A stretch of DNA of 64,000 nt, taken from positions 1-64,000 of the forward strand of contig CAJJBX010000006.1 of the NCBI GenBank assembly GCA_905182555.1, written 5' to 3'. Position numbers and translations under genes: made by a program. Origin of the DNA: an uncultured Ilumatobacter sp. GTDB taxonomy: Bacteria > Actinomycetota > Acidimicrobiia > Acidimicrobiales > Ilumatobacteraceae. Positions 37,827 through 47,682 of the stretch are shown in pieces. The notes under the pieces were generated by a model. The model saw only the letters and a program-made list of their open reading frames with translations, made no database searches and was not told the DNA's origin. The first letter of the stretch is position 1, and each line of letters begins with the position of its first letter.

Positions 37827-40214
37827 ATGCAACGACGAGCTGGCCTGGCTGTTTTCTCCGTACTCGCATTGATCAGCGCAGCCTGCTCCGGCAGCAGCGA
37901 TGACGCAGCACCGAACTCCGATGCACCAACAGTTGCAGAGGCGCCGACAACGGACCCTCCAACCACCGATGAGCCCATCGAGAATCCACCTGCCACCAAT
38001 GCACCGGACGAAGCCACCCAGCCGTCGTTGACGGACAGCCTGGCGGTGGTCAAGCCTGGCTTCGTCATTTCGCCAGGCGTCGAACAAGTCTCGATCACGG
38101 GCGCCACGCCAGGATCGACCATCAGCATCGTCACGACGACTATGGCAGATCAGCGAATGCCTGTAGGCGCTGTCAACGCACCGCCAGACCCGCAGCTCGC
38201 CACGGAAGGTTGGGTCCGCAACCTCGACGCCACGACGGACTGGCGTCTCGTCGTCGACGGCGCCAGCATCACCGAACCGATTGACGTGCTCGCTCGCGAC
38301 GAACATCCTGACCCTGCGTTCTTCGCCGAACAGAGCTTGGCACCTGGAGTGAACTACATCGAGATGCGCGACGGTACGACGCTGAGTGCCAACGTCGTCC
38401 TGCCTGGGCCAATCGAGGACGGGCCCTACCCAACGGTCGTCGAGTACTCGGGCTACACACCGGCTGACCCGAACGGGACGGGCTTCAAGGATCTCTTTAC
38501 ACCGCTCGGCTACGCCTACGTCGGTGTCAACATGCGCGGCACCGGCTGCTCGGGTGGCTCGTTCCGCTACTTCGAGTACGTGCAGAGCACCGATGGATAC
38601 GACGCCGTCGAAGCCGTAGCTGCGCAGCCTTGGGCCTTTGAGAACCACGTCGGTATGGTCGGTGTGAGCTACCCCGGCATCAGCCAACTCTTTGTTGCAC
38701 AAACCCAGCCACCGAGCCTGGCGGCCATCACCCCGTTCTCGGTGATCGACGACAGCTACAACTCGACGCTGTACCCCGGCGGCATCTTGAACACCGGCTT
38801 CGCTGTCAAGTGGACACAAGACCGCGTCGACAACGGCAAGCCGGCGATCACCCCGACAGGCGAGATTATCGAAACAGGCGGCCAGGGCTGGGCGAAAGAC
38901 GCAATAACCGCTGGCGACGACGTGTGCGCAGCGAACCAGTCTTTGCGGATGCAGAACCCCGAGCTCGTCGCAGAGATCTTCGACTCGCCGTTCGTTGACT
39001 CGAGCGACAACACCGACGGCCTTTCGCCACGGCTGTTCGTCGGCAAGATCAACGTTCCGACCTTTATCGCGGGCGCCTGGCAGGACGAGCAAACCGGCGG
39101 TCGCTTCCCGACAATGCTGGATCGATTCACCGGCACCAACAAGTTCTACGTGTCGCTGATGAACGGCTTGCACACGGAGTCGATTGGGCCGGCCAACTTC
39201 CCGCGCTGGGTCGAGTTCCTAGACCTCTACGTCGCCAAGCGCACCCCCACCCTCGACACCGCGCGAGTGATCGCGCCGATCCTCGCCAGTGGCATCTTCG
39301 GCACCGGGGAACTCGCCCTGCCTGCCGACCGCTTCGCCGGCATGGCCTACGGAGATGCATTGGCGGCGTTCGAAGCCGAACCCAGCGTTCGTGTCCTGTT
39401 CGAAGAGGGAGCAGCCGATGGCACAGCTGCACGCACCCCACTTCCCCGGTTCGTCGAAGAGTTCGAGTCCTGGCCGATCCCGTCGCTCGAAGCCACCGAG
39501 TGGTTCTTCGGCAATGACGGCAGCCTCGGTGACACCGCAGCCGAGACGGCGAGCCAGACCGAATACCTCGCCCTCCCCGACGGCATACCGGCGACCTTCC
39601 TCGCCGAGGAGTCAGCCGGGAATAGCGGTGACATCTGGAAGCTCGACGTCCAGTGGGACTGGCAGCAAAACGCGCCCGGCACCGCTGCAAACTTCATCAC
39701 CAAGCCGCTCAGTGAGACTGTCACGATGGCTGGTTCCGGATCAGCCGACCTGTGGGTGCAGTCGAGCGTCGGCGACACCGACCTTGAGGTGACCATCAGC
39801 GAAGTGCGACCTGACGGGCAGGAAATGTACGTCCAGTCGGGCTGGCTGCGCGCCAGTCACCGTGCACTTGATGTCGCCGAGTCAAGTGCGCTGCAACCCG
39901 CCCACACCCATCGGGCAGGCGACGTCGAGCAGCTTCCCGACGGCGAGTTCGCTCCGGTGCGCGTCGAGATCTTCCCCTTTGCCCACGTCTTTCGCGCCGG
40001 CTCACAGATCCGCATTTCGGTCGATGCGCCGGGCAACAACCGGCCGGTTTGGATCTTCGACACGATCAGCGGCGGCGAACAGGTCACGATTGGCCTCGGC
40101 GGAGCCGTTGCCAGCAAGGTCGTTCTCCCTGTCGTCCCGGGCATCAACCCGCCCGCCGCATACCCGGAATGCGGCAGCCTTCGCGGCCAACCCTGTCGCG
40201 CCTTCCCCGGCTGA
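37827..40214 (+). CDS. Secreted CocE/NonD-type hydrolase (X-prolyl dipeptidyl peptidase-like)
   Basis: Lipoprotein of 795 residues. The signal is AGLAVFSVLALISAACSGSS (lipobox Cys), then a Thr/Pro/Asp-rich linker to about residue 65. The alpha/beta-hydrolase domain follows: VVLPGPIEDGPYPTVVEYSGY, GVNMRGTGCSGGSFRYFE, and the nucleophile motif VGMVGVSYPGISQLFV. The C-terminal jelly-roll (PepX_C) domain includes GSADLWVQSSVGDTDLEVTI, a VQSGWLRASHR segment and PVRVEIFPFAHVFRAGSQIR. These enzymes cleave esters or X-Pro peptides outside the cell. A 14-nt repeat (CCGTTTGCGTCGAA) lies both before (37745) and after (40220) the gene. Confidence 0.9.
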   Translation: MQRRAGLAVFSVLALISAACSGSSDDAAPNSDAPTVAEAPTTDPPTTDEPIENPPATNAPDEATQPSLTDSLAVVKPGFVISPGVEQVSITGATPGSTISIVTTTMADQRMPVGAVNAPPDPQLATEGWVRNLDATTDWRLVVDGASITEPIDVLARDEHPDPAFFAEQSLAPGVNYIEMRDGTTLSANVVLPGPIEDGPYPTVVEYSGYTPADPNGTGFKDLFTPLGYAYVGVNMRGTGCSGGSFRYFEYVQSTDGYDAVEAVAAQPWAFENHVGMVGVSYPGISQLFVAQTQPPSLAAITPFSVIDDSYNSTLYPGGILNTGFAVKWTQDRVDNGKPAITPTGEIIETGGQGWAKDAITAGDDVCAANQSLRMQNPELVAEIFDSPFVDSSDNTDGLSPRLFVGKINVPTFIAGAWQDEQTGGRFPTMLDRFTGTNKFYVSLMNGLHTESIGPANFPRWVEFLDLYVAKRTPTLDTARVIAPILASGIFGTGELALPADRFAGMAYGDALAAFEAEPSVRVLFEEGAADGTAARTPLPRFVEEFESWPIPSLEATEWFFGNDGSLGDTAAETASQTEYLALPDGIPATFLAEESAGNSGDIWKLDVQWDWQQNAPGTAANFITKPLSETVTMAGSGSADLWVQSSVGDTDLEVTISEVRPDGQEMYVQSGWLRASHRALDVAESSALQPAHTHRAGDVEQLPDGEFAPVRVEIFPFAHVFRAGSQIRISVDAPGNNRPVWIFDTISGGEQVTIGLGGAVASKVVLPVVPGINPPAAYPECGSLRGQPCRAFPG

Positions 40215-40220
40215 GCGTGC

Positions 40221-40272
40221 CGTTTGCGTCGAAGTCCTCACATGGATACCAACGGGTTCTTCGACGCAAACG
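40221..40272. terminator. 14-bp stem hairpin after the CocE-like gene
   Basis: CGTTTGCGTCGAAG (40221-40234) pairs perfectly with CTTCGACGCAAACG (40259-40272), loop 24 nt. It sits 7 bases after the CocE-like stop. The left arm recurs at 37745-37758 before the same gene, so it may be a repeat element used as terminator. Confidence 0.7.
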
Positions 40273-40309
40273 TGAAGGGGGAATCCGCATCCGTGGTTGA
40301 CTCTGCTGC

Positions 40310-41140
40310 ATGGGTGAAGCAACAGACCATCGCAAGGAGCTCGCCGAGTTCCTGCGGGCGCGTCGTGAGGCGACGCGGCCCGAGCAAGTCGGCCTGCCTC
40401 CCGGCCGCGGTCGGCGAACCCCCGGGCTCCGCCGTGAAGAGGTAGCGCTCCTCGCTGGCGTCTCAGTCACCTGGTACACATGGCTGGAACAGGGCCGGCG
40501 GATCAACGCATCCGACGACGTGCTGTTGGCAATCGGCCGGGCGCTTCGCCTCGACGACGCAGGCCAAGAACACCTCATTGCACTGACCGACCCGGGTACG
40601 GCATCCGTCGAGGCGCCGTCTGAGGCACCGAGTGCGCTCGTCCGCCTCCTCGACTCCCTCATGCCGTCGCCGGCATACGTTCTCGGGCCGCACTGGGAGT
40701 TCGTTGCATGGAACACCGCCCAGGCTCGGTTGTACCCGCGCATTGTCGAACTCGAACCGCCACGCCGCAACCTGCTCTGGGTGCTCTTTGCCGACACGGC
40801 AACACGAGACCTCATCGTCGACTGGGACATTCACGCCCGTCAGGCACTCGCTGAGTTCCGTTCGGCGACATCGTCGGTGCGTCACGACCCAGCAATGACC
40901 GAACTCGTCGCCATCTTGACCGAAGAGAGCCAAGAGTTCGCGGCCTGGTGGCCAGAACACGACGTGTCCGGCTTCGAAACTCGCCTTCGACGTTTTTCTC
41001 ATCCAGCAGCTGGCGAACTTACCTTTGAGTATCAGCAGCTCACGCCGGCCGAGTGGCCATACCTCAGGGTGGTTGCGCAGCTCAGCGTCCCCGGCGACGA
41101 TTCGGCCGAACGACTCGCCGTCAAGCACTACCTCGTCTAG
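40310..41140 (+). CDS. XRE-family regulator with MmyB-like ligand-binding domain
   Basis: Transcription factor of 276 residues. The N-terminal HTH reads FLRARREATRPEQVGLPPGRGR, then RRTPGLRREEVALLAGVSVTWYTWLEQGRRI, the signature of MmyB/pyridoxamine-like actinobacterial regulators. The C-terminal domain (PAYVLGPHWEFVAWNTAQARL, LLWVLFAD, WWPEHDV, ELTFEYQQLTPAEWPYLRVVAQLS) is the MmyB ligand-binding domain, thought to bind fatty acids. It is downstream of the CocE-like gene on the same strand and may regulate neighbours. Very common in actinobacteria. Confidence 0.9.
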   Translation: MGEATDHRKELAEFLRARREATRPEQVGLPPGRGRRTPGLRREEVALLAGVSVTWYTWLEQGRRINASDDVLLAIGRALRLDDAGQEHLIALTDPGTASVEAPSEAPSALVRLLDSLMPSPAYVLGPHWEFVAWNTAQARLYPRIVELEPPRRNLLWVLFADTATRDLIVDWDIHARQALAEFRSATSSVRHDPAMTELVAILTEESQEFAAWWPEHDVSGFETRLRRFSHPAAGELTFEYQQLTPAEWPYLRVVAQLSVPGDDSAERLAVKHYLV

Positions 41141-41322
41141 CCGCCGCAGCCGTCTGAAGGACCGGTGCTTGCCGGGCTCAAGCCGATCATTGGCCAGATT
41201 TGGCGCGCCGCGTCAACAGCTGGCCTGGGACTGCCAACACCCGGTCGAGTGGCCCTCGTTCTCGAGCACCCCCTCAAGACGCGATACAACAGTGGTGGAA
41301 GCCGCGATCGAGGAGAACAGAA

Positions 41323-44300
41323 ATGGCCAAGACGGAACCCACCAGCGATCGGATGACCGTCTATGCCCTGACCGACAAGTTTCGGTCCGAGTCGGGCACG
41401 GTGTTCGTGTCCGGGGTCCAAGCAGTCGCGCGTATCGCAGTCGATCAACTCCGTATTGATCGCAAGCTCGGCCTGACCACCGCTGCGTTCGCATCTGGCT
41501 ACCAAGGCTCCCCGGTCGGCACCTACACCGAAGAACTGCAACGTGCGTCCGCCACGGTCCCCGATCTCCCCATCGTGATCCAGCCCGGCGTCAACGAAGA
41601 ACTTGCCGCCACCGCCGTGATGGGCAGCCAACTCGCCATGACGCTCGACGACGCCAAGTACGACGGCGTCGTTGGCATTTGGTACGGCAAGGGCCCCGGC
41701 TTCGACCGGAGTAGCGATGCGATTCGCCATGCCGTTTTCGCCGGCACGTCGCAACACGGCGGCGTGATTGCCGTCGTCGGCGATGACCCGGCCGCCAAGT
41801 CGTCGACAGTCCCGTCATCGAGTGACGCGACCGCCGTTGACCTCCACATGCCGCTGCTATTCCCCGGCGACGCGCAAGAAGCCCTCGACCTCAGCCGCCA
41901 TGCCGTTGCGCTCTCGCGAGCATGTGGACTGTGGGCGGCCTTCAAGTTGGTCACCGCAGTAGCCGACGGCACCGGCACCATCGACGTTGACCTCGATCGG
42001 GTGCAACCCAAGTCCCCGGTGATCGAAGTGGATGGCCATCCGTTCGTCCCGCATCCGAACGGTCGCCTACTGACTCCGTACACCCTCGACATGGAGATCG
42101 AGTTCCAACAACTGCGCACCCCGATGGCACGCCAATACGGTGTCGACAATCAACTCAATCGAGTGAGCGTCCGAAGCGGCGACGATTGGCTCGGGATCGC
42201 CGCCTGTGGGCACACGTTCCACGAGATGCGCGAAGCGCTGTCTGTTCTCGGGTTCCGCAGCGACGACGATCTTCGCGCCGCCGGCATCCGGCTCTTCCAG
42301 CTCCTGATGCCGGTTCCACTCGACCCCGGCCAGGTACGGGAGTTCGCCGATGGCCTCGATGAACTCATCGTGGTCGAAGAGAAGAACCCCACCCTCGAAG
42401 GATTGATCAAAAGCGCGCTCTACGACGGCGCCCACGTCACCGGCAAGGTCGGGCCACGCATCGTTGGCCGCCACGACGAGCACGGCAACGTCCTCGTCAA
42501 CGGCTTCGGCACGCTCGACGTCGACAAGCTGCTGGCGCCGCTTCACGAACGGATCAGTGCCCGAATTGGCCACCGCATGCCGCCACTCGAAGAGATCATT
42601 CCACCCCAACGCGAGCTCATCCCACTGACGGTCAACCGCACACCGTTCTACTGCTCCGGCTGCCCACACAACGCGAGCACTCGCGCCGAGCCGGGAACCC
42701 TCGTCGGCGGCGGCATCGGGTGTCACTCGATGGTCGCCTTCATGGAACCAGAGCGAGTCGGCGACATCGTCGGACTGACGCAAATGGGCGGTGAAGGCGC
42801 TCAGTGGATCGGCATCTCGCCCTTCATCGAACGCGACCACCTGATTCAGAACATCGGTGACGGCACCTTCTTCCACTCCGGCTCCCTGGCCGTGCGCGCC
42901 GCAGTGGCAGCCAACGTCGACATCACCTACAAGCTGCTGTACAACGGCACGGTGGCGATGACGGGCGGACAAGACCCGCAGGGGCAAATGTCGGTGCCCG
43001 ACGTCGCCCACCTCCTGCGAATCGAAGGCGTCAAGCGGATCATCGTGACGAGCGACGATCCCAGTCGTCATGCCCGCGCCGACTTCCCCGCAGGTGTCGA
43101 CCTCTGGGATCGCAGCCGCCTCATCGAGGCCCAACAGGAACTCGCCAAGGTCAAAGGCGTCACAGTCCTCATCCACGATCAGGCATGTGCTGCCGAACAG
43201 CGCCGCGGCCGTTCGCGTGGCACCGTCGCGACACCGAACTTCCGAGTGGTTATCAACGAGCGCGTCTGCGAAGGCTGCGGCGACTGCGGCGACGTCAGCA
43301 ACTGCCTGTCAGTGCAACCCGTCGACACCCCGTTTGGACGAAAGACACGCATCCATCAGGGCAGTTGCAACTTCGACTTCTCATGCATGAAGGGCGACTG
43401 TCCGTCATTCGCTACCGTCGAACTGGTCGAGTCGGCCAACGAACCACGGTCACTTCCGTCGCCGCCGACCGACATTGCCAACCCATCTGCTCCGATCGTC
43501 AACGCCGATGCGTTCACGGTCCGCTTGACCGGCATCGGTGGCACGGGAGTGATCACTGTCAGCCAGATTGTGGGAACCGCAGCGATGCTCGCCGACCGCA
43601 CCGTGCGCGGCCTCGACCAAACCGGCCTCTCACAGAAGGCCGGCCCGGTCGTGAGCGACCTGATCATCACGACCGATGCCGCACCGGCTTCGAACCACGG
43701 CAACGCATCAGGCATCGACACGATCCTCGGGTTTGACTTCCTGGTTGCAGCGCAGCCAGCGAACCTCAATGGCGCTCGGGTCGACCGCACCGTCATGGTT
43801 GCTTCGACCAATACCGTCCCGACCGGTTCCATGGTCACCCAACCCGGTCTCCGCCTGCCCAGCGGTAACGACCTGGTCGAACGAGTCGGGTCGGTCACTC
43901 GAGCCGATGACAACCGGTTTCTCGACGCAGCGGCGCTCGCTGAAGGTCTGCTCGGATCGACGACGACTACCAACCTCCTCGTGCTCGGCGCCGCTGTTCA
44001 GTGCGGTGCCTTGCCGCTCCCAGTCGAAGCAGTTGAGCGCGCCATCGAACTCAACGGCGTCGCAGTTGCCAAGAACCTCGATGCGTTCCGTTGGGGACGT
44101 GCGTGGATCGACAACCCACAGCAAGTCGAACGGGCGGCCAATCTTGCGGTACACGTTGCACCTGAGACAACTCTGCAGCTGTTTGAACGACTGGCGGGCG
44201 ACCTGGTCGACTATCAGTCCAAGGAATACGCCGCTCGATTCCGCTCGGTCATCGCCACCGCTCAGCGAGCCGAGCAACAACTCGATCAAGACGACCAGTT

Positions 44301-44790
44301 CACCCGCGCCGTGGTGATCCACCTCCACAAGCTGATGGCGTACAAGGACGAGTACGAGGTCGCCCGCTTGCTCCTCGACGACGAGGCCACCGCCGGGTAT
44401 AAGGCCATCGGAGGCGCCACCACCAAGGTCACCTATCACCTGCATCCGCCGATGCTGAGGTCGCTCGGCCTCGACCGCAAGCTCGAGTTACGGCGCAGCG
44501 CGCCACCAGTACTCGCGGCGCTGCGTGCCAGCAAACGCGTACGCGGCACCCTTGCCGACCCCTTCCGCTGGGCCGCTGTGCGTCAGCTCGAACGGGCCAT
44601 GATTCCCGAGTACGTCGAGGCCATCGAACTACTCTGCCAACGCTTGTCAACCGAGACCCTCGACGAAGCCGTCGCCATTGCGTCGCTACCCGACCAGGTG
44701 CGCGGTTACGAAACCCTCAAGGTCACACGGGCCACGGCGTATCGAGCTGAACTGGCTGACCGGATGCAGACCTGGGCCACGACCCGCTAA
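41323..44790 (+). CDS. Indolepyruvate ferredoxin oxidoreductase, fused alpha-beta type
   Basis: Thiamine-diphosphate enzyme that converts aryl- or 2-oxo-acids to acyl-CoA with ferredoxin. In this 1155-residue form all parts are in one chain: pyrimidine-binding domain at the N-terminus (FASGYQGSPVGTYTEEL), TPP domain (CSGCPHNASTRAEPGT, then GGGIGCHSMVAF and LIQNIGDGTFFHSG), a 4Fe-4S motif (CEGCGDCGDVSNC, with another CMKGDCPSF downstream), and the gamma domain (VRLTGIGGTGVITVSQIVGTAA). ATG 41323 follows AGGAGA. Proteobacterial and some actinobacterial genomes carry this form. Substrates are probably aromatic or branched-chain 2-oxo acids from amino acid breakdown, which would fit the Liv uptake operon, but that link is only suggestive. 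Confidence 0.92.
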   Translation: MAKTEPTSDRMTVYALTDKFRSESGTVFVSGVQAVARIAVDQLRIDRKLGLTTAAFASGYQGSPVGTYTEELQRASATVPDLPIVIQPGVNEELAATAVMGSQLAMTLDDAKYDGVVGIWYGKGPGFDRSSDAIRHAVFAGTSQHGGVIAVVGDDPAAKSSTVPSSSDATAVDLHMPLLFPGDAQEALDLSRHAVALSRACGLWAAFKLVTAVADGTGTIDVDLDRVQPKSPVIEVDGHPFVPHPNGRLLTPYTLDMEIEFQQLRTPMARQYGVDNQLNRVSVRSGDDWLGIAACGHTFHEMREALSVLGFRSDDDLRAAGIRLFQLLMPVPLDPGQVREFADGLDELIVVEEKNPTLEGLIKSALYDGAHVTGKVGPRIVGRHDEHGNVLVNGFGTLDVDKLLAPLHERISARIGHRMPPLEEIIPPQRELIPLTVNRTPFYCSGCPHNASTRAEPGTLVGGGIGCHSMVAFMEPERVGDIVGLTQMGGEGAQWIGISPFIERDHLIQNIGDGTFFHSGSLAVRAAVAANVDITYKLLYNGTVAMTGGQDPQGQMSVPDVAHLLRIEGVKRIIVTSDDPSRHARADFPAGVDLWDRSRLIEAQQELAKVKGVTVLIHDQACAAEQRRGRSRGTVATPNFRVVINERVCEGCGDCGDVSNCLSVQPVDTPFGRKTRIHQGSCNFDFSCMKGDCPSFATVELVESANEPRSLPSPPTDIANPSAPIVNADAFTVRLTGIGGTGVITVSQIVGTAAMLADRTVRGLDQTGLSQKAGPVVSDLIITTDAAPASNHGNASGIDTILGFDFLVAAQPANLNGARVDRTVMVASTNTVPTGSMVTQPGLRLPSGNDLVERVGSVTRADDNRFLDAAALAEGLLGSTTTTNLLVLGAAVQCGALPLPVEAVERAIELNGVAVAKNLDAFRWGRAWIDNPQQVERAANLAVHVAPETTLQLFERLAGDLVDYQSKEYAARFRSVIATAQRAEQQLDQDDQFTRAVVIHLHKLMAYKDEYEVARLLLDDEATAGYKAIGGATTKVTYHLHPPMLRSLGLDRKLELRRSAPPVLAALRASKRVRGTLADPFRWAAVRQLERAMIPEYVEAIELLCQRLSTETLDEAVAIASLPDQVRGYETLKVTRATAYRAELADRMQTWATTR

Positions 44791-44833
44791 CGCTTCAAAC
44801 TCCGAATCGAGGCCACGCCTCTACGCTGCGAAC

Positions 44834-45700
44834 ATGGCTGCACCGACACGACGGCGACGTCTTTGGGAGATCGTTGGGCGTCTGTGGCGAGAACTCCACG
44901 AGGACGGCCTGTTCGATACCGCAGCCGGTGTTGCCTTCTGGCTCCTACTCAGCATCCCTGCTGCGCTGCTCGCCACGCTGTCATCAGTGTCGCTACTCGG
45001 CGAGAACTTAACAGCCGATCTCCAAGCGTCGATCAACGAGTTCATCGACCGCACGTTCACCACTGAGTCGTCGACTATTCGCGACGCTGTTGAGGGTCTG
45101 TTCGATCAGAATCGGCCTGGCGTCTTGAGCGTTTCGGTCGCCGTGGCGATCTTCACCCTGTCACGTGGCTTCGCCGGGCTGATCAGAGCCCTCGACGTCG
45201 CCTATGACGTCGAGGAGAGCCGACGGTTTTTCCGACTCCGTATAACCGCCATTGCAATGGCGCTCGGCACCATGATCACGGTGGCGATTTCGACTGCCCT
45301 GTGGGTGTCGCTCCGCTCCGCGGGGGTTCCGAGCCTGCTTCGCATCGTGCTTGCCCTCACCATTCTCATCGTCTGGGCTGCCACGATTTTTCACGTTGGC
45401 CCACACCACCGAACACCTTGGCGATTCGACCTGCCCGGTGCGATATTCACCGCAATCGGCTGGCTCGCCGTCTCAGTCGGATTCGGGTTCTACGTCCGCG
45501 TGGCCGTCTCAGGCAACGAGATCGTCGGTGCCGCCGGCACCGCGCTGCTTGCCCTCACCTGGCTCTGGCTGGTGTGCCTCGTCTTGCTGATCGGCGCCGA
45601 GCTGAACGAGATCCTGGCAGCCCGCGCCGGAGTGGTCTCCGCGCCGCGCGAGATGGGCGTCGACGTCCGTGGTCGAATCGCAGCCCGGCGTCGCCGCTGA
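44834..45700 (+). CDS. YihY/BrkB family membrane protein
   Basis: Integral membrane protein, 288 residues, about six helices. DGLFDTAAGVAFWLLLSIPAALLATLSS opens the first helix, FTLSRGFAGLIRALDVAYDVEESR is the family loop, and LTWLWLVCLVLLIGAELNEILA is the last helix with the conserved acidic end. BrkB/YihY proteins have no agreed function; RNase BN was a past misassignment. ATG 44834 is chosen because the frame upstream of it overlaps the end of the previous gene. The C-terminal tail is basic (RIAARRRR). Confidence 0.85.
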   Translation: MAAPTRRRRLWEIVGRLWRELHEDGLFDTAAGVAFWLLLSIPAALLATLSSVSLLGENLTADLQASINEFIDRTFTTESSTIRDAVEGLFDQNRPGVLSVSVAVAIFTLSRGFAGLIRALDVAYDVEESRRFFRLRITAIAMALGTMITVAISTALWVSLRSAGVPSLLRIVLALTILIVWAATIFHVGPHHRTPWRFDLPGAIFTAIGWLAVSVGFGFYVRVAVSGNEIVGAAGTALLALTWLWLVCLVLLIGAELNEILAARAGVVSAPREMGVDVRGRIAARRRR

Positions 45701-45751
45701 ATCAGCAATCCGTGCGGGCGGCGCCCCGATGAACCATATCCTGAGGCCGCT

Positions 45752-46850
45752 ATGACCCCGTTGTCCATCGTTCTGCTCGTCGGCGGCGTGATAGCCCTGG
45801 TGCTCGGCGCCGAAGCCCTCATCCGCGGCGCGTCTGCACTTGCGCGTAATGCGGGCGTCTCGCCGCTCTTGATCGGTCTCACTATTGTCGCGTTCGGCAC
45901 CTCGGCCCCCGAAATATTCTCATCCGCAGTTTCGGGTCCGTGGCGGCGACGAGGCGGGTGGAATCGCCCTCGGCAACGTCGTTGGCTCCAACATCGCCAA
46001 CGTCCTCCTCGCCCTCGGCATCTCAGCTGCCGTCGGCGGCTCACTGGTCGTTGCCCGACGGATCATCCGAATCGACGTCCCGATCATGATCGGCGCATCT
46101 GTGCTGGTCTTACTCATGTCGCTCAACGGAGAGATCGACCGACTCGAGGGGTTCTCTCTCGTCACGTTGCTGGTGGTCTATGTCACCTGGACTGTGGTGT
46201 CAGCCCGACAGGGCAACAACGACATTCGGCTCGACCTCAACGACGACCCGTCCAACGAAGCGCTCGCCGAAGCCCCCGTGTGGAAAGACCTGGGATTCAT
46301 CGCCGCAGGCCTCGCACTACTCGTCGGCGGGTCGCAGGCGCTGGTGTCGGCCGCTACCGACATCGCGGCAGAACTCGGCGTCAGCGACCTGGTGATCGGC
46401 TTGACCGTTGTCGCCATCGGTACCTCGCTTCCCGAGGTCGCCACGTCCGTCCTCGCTGCACTTCGCGGCGAGCGCGACCTGGCGGTCGGCAACGCAATCG
46501 GCTCGAACCTGTTCAACCTGCTCGCGGTGCTCGGCGTCACAGCTTCGGTCTCGCCGAACGTCATTCCGGTTGCTCACGGTGCGATCCAAGTCGACATCCC
46601 TGTCATGATCGCCGTGGCCGTTGCCTGCGTGCCAATCTTCGCCAACGGCCACGTGCTTGCCCGCTGGGAAGGTGCGCTCTTCTTCCTGTTCTACATCGGA
46701 TACATCACCTGGCTGATCCTCGATGCAGCGGACCACAGCGTGCGTACCGACTACGGCAACGCCATGCTCTACTTCGTCATCCCGATCACAGCACTCACCC
46801 TGACGGTGATCGGCGTGCGCTCACAGCGCAAGGAGCTCAGCGCTCGTTGA
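45752..46850 (+). CDS. Calcium/sodium antiporter (CaCA family), frameshifted
   Basis: Cation exchanger with two inverted repeats. The first alpha-repeat motif ends LLIGLTIVAFGTSAPEIFSSAVSG at about 45930, then the frame shifts near 45915-45945 and the protein continues GDEAGGIALGNVVGSNIANVLLALG, the second part of the same motif. The second alpha-repeat is intact: LVIGLTVVAIGTSLPEVATSV and AVGNAIGSNLFNLLAVLG. Corrected length is about 365 residues with about ten helices. One-base error is the simplest reading. The 3' end overlaps the convergent ppgK gene by 14 bases. Ion preference (Ca2+/Na+ or Ca2+/H+) not decided. Confidence 0.85.
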
Positions 46851-47583
46851 TCGCAAGTGCGGCGCCAACAATGCCGCTGTTGTTCGCCATTTGTGCCGGG
46901 ACGATCTCGGTCGCGATGTCAATTTCTGGGAGCCACTTGTGTGACTTTTTGCTCGCGCCGCCGCCGACGATGAAAAGGTCAGGCGAGAACAACGCTTCGA
47001 CATGCAACAGATAGTGCTCGACGCGCTTGGCCCATTCAGACCAGCGGAGATTCTCGCGATCACGGGCCTTCGCGGCGGCACGACTTTCGGCGTCGACGCC
47101 ATCAAGCTCCAGATGACCGAGCTCAGTGTTTGGAACCAAGACTCCATCGATGAACAGGCCAGATCCGATTCCGGTACCAAAGGTCAGCATCATCACGACC
47201 CCCTTGCGACCAGCGCCCGCACCGAAGCGCATCTCGGCGACGCCCGCAGCATCAGCGTCGTTGAGCATGTGCACGTCGAGGCCGCTCGATGCGGAGAACA
47301 GCGCATCGGCGTCGACGTCAATCCAGCTCTTGTCGATGTTCGCCGCGGAGCCCACGACACCGTGGCGTACAACGGCAGGGAAGGCGACACCGATTGGTCC
47401 CCCCCACCGATGGTGCGTAACAAGTTCGTTGAGTACCTCTGCCATTGCCTCGGGGGTTGCCGGTTGCGGGGTGTCAATACGGATCCGATCCGACACCAAC
47501 TCTCCAGTCGAGATGTCGACGATCGCCGCCTTCATTCCGCTTCCACCGATGTCGATTCCAAACCCGAGTTGCTGCTCCGTCAC
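46837..47583 (-). CDS. ppgK: Polyphosphate glucokinase
   Basis: ROK-family kinase that phosphorylates glucose with polyphosphate (and often ATP). LGFGIDIGGSGMKAAIVDISTG carries the phosphate-binding loop with the PpgK-type GGSGMKAA. Active-site context is MLNDADAAGVAEMRFGAG and FGTGIGSGLFIDG. ELGHLELDG has the conserved His-x-Glu. GTG 47583 gives VTEQQLGFGIDIGG, 248 residues; a longer start at 47634 is possible. PpgK is characteristic of actinobacteria, and its product feeds Pgi, Pgl and OtsAB encoded in this window. Confidence 0.92.
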   Translation of the reverse strand: MTEQQLGFGIDIGGSGMKAAIVDISTGELVSDRIRIDTPQPATPEAMAEVLNELVTHHRWGGPIGVAFPAVVRHGVVGSAANIDKSWIDVDADALFSASSGLDVHMLNDADAAGVAEMRFGAGAGRKGVVMMLTFGTGIGSGLFIDGVLVPNTELGHLELDGVDAESRAAAKARDRENLRWSEWAKRVEHYLLHVEALFSPDLFIVGGGASKKSHKWLPEIDIATEIVPAQMANNSGIVGAALAINER

Positions 47584-47682
47584 GCCAAAGCACGGTATCG
47601 CTGAACATCGCAGCTGAACAGCGTCGTCTACCACTCCGCACGGGTTGTTCGGCGGTGCACTTCTCTCAACATCGACGACTTG

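Noticed and set aside
45752..47014. 420-residue ORF running from the CaCA antiporter start through to ppgK
   Set aside because: After about 45945 it is an Arg-rich shadow frame; the transporter continues in the adjacent frame.
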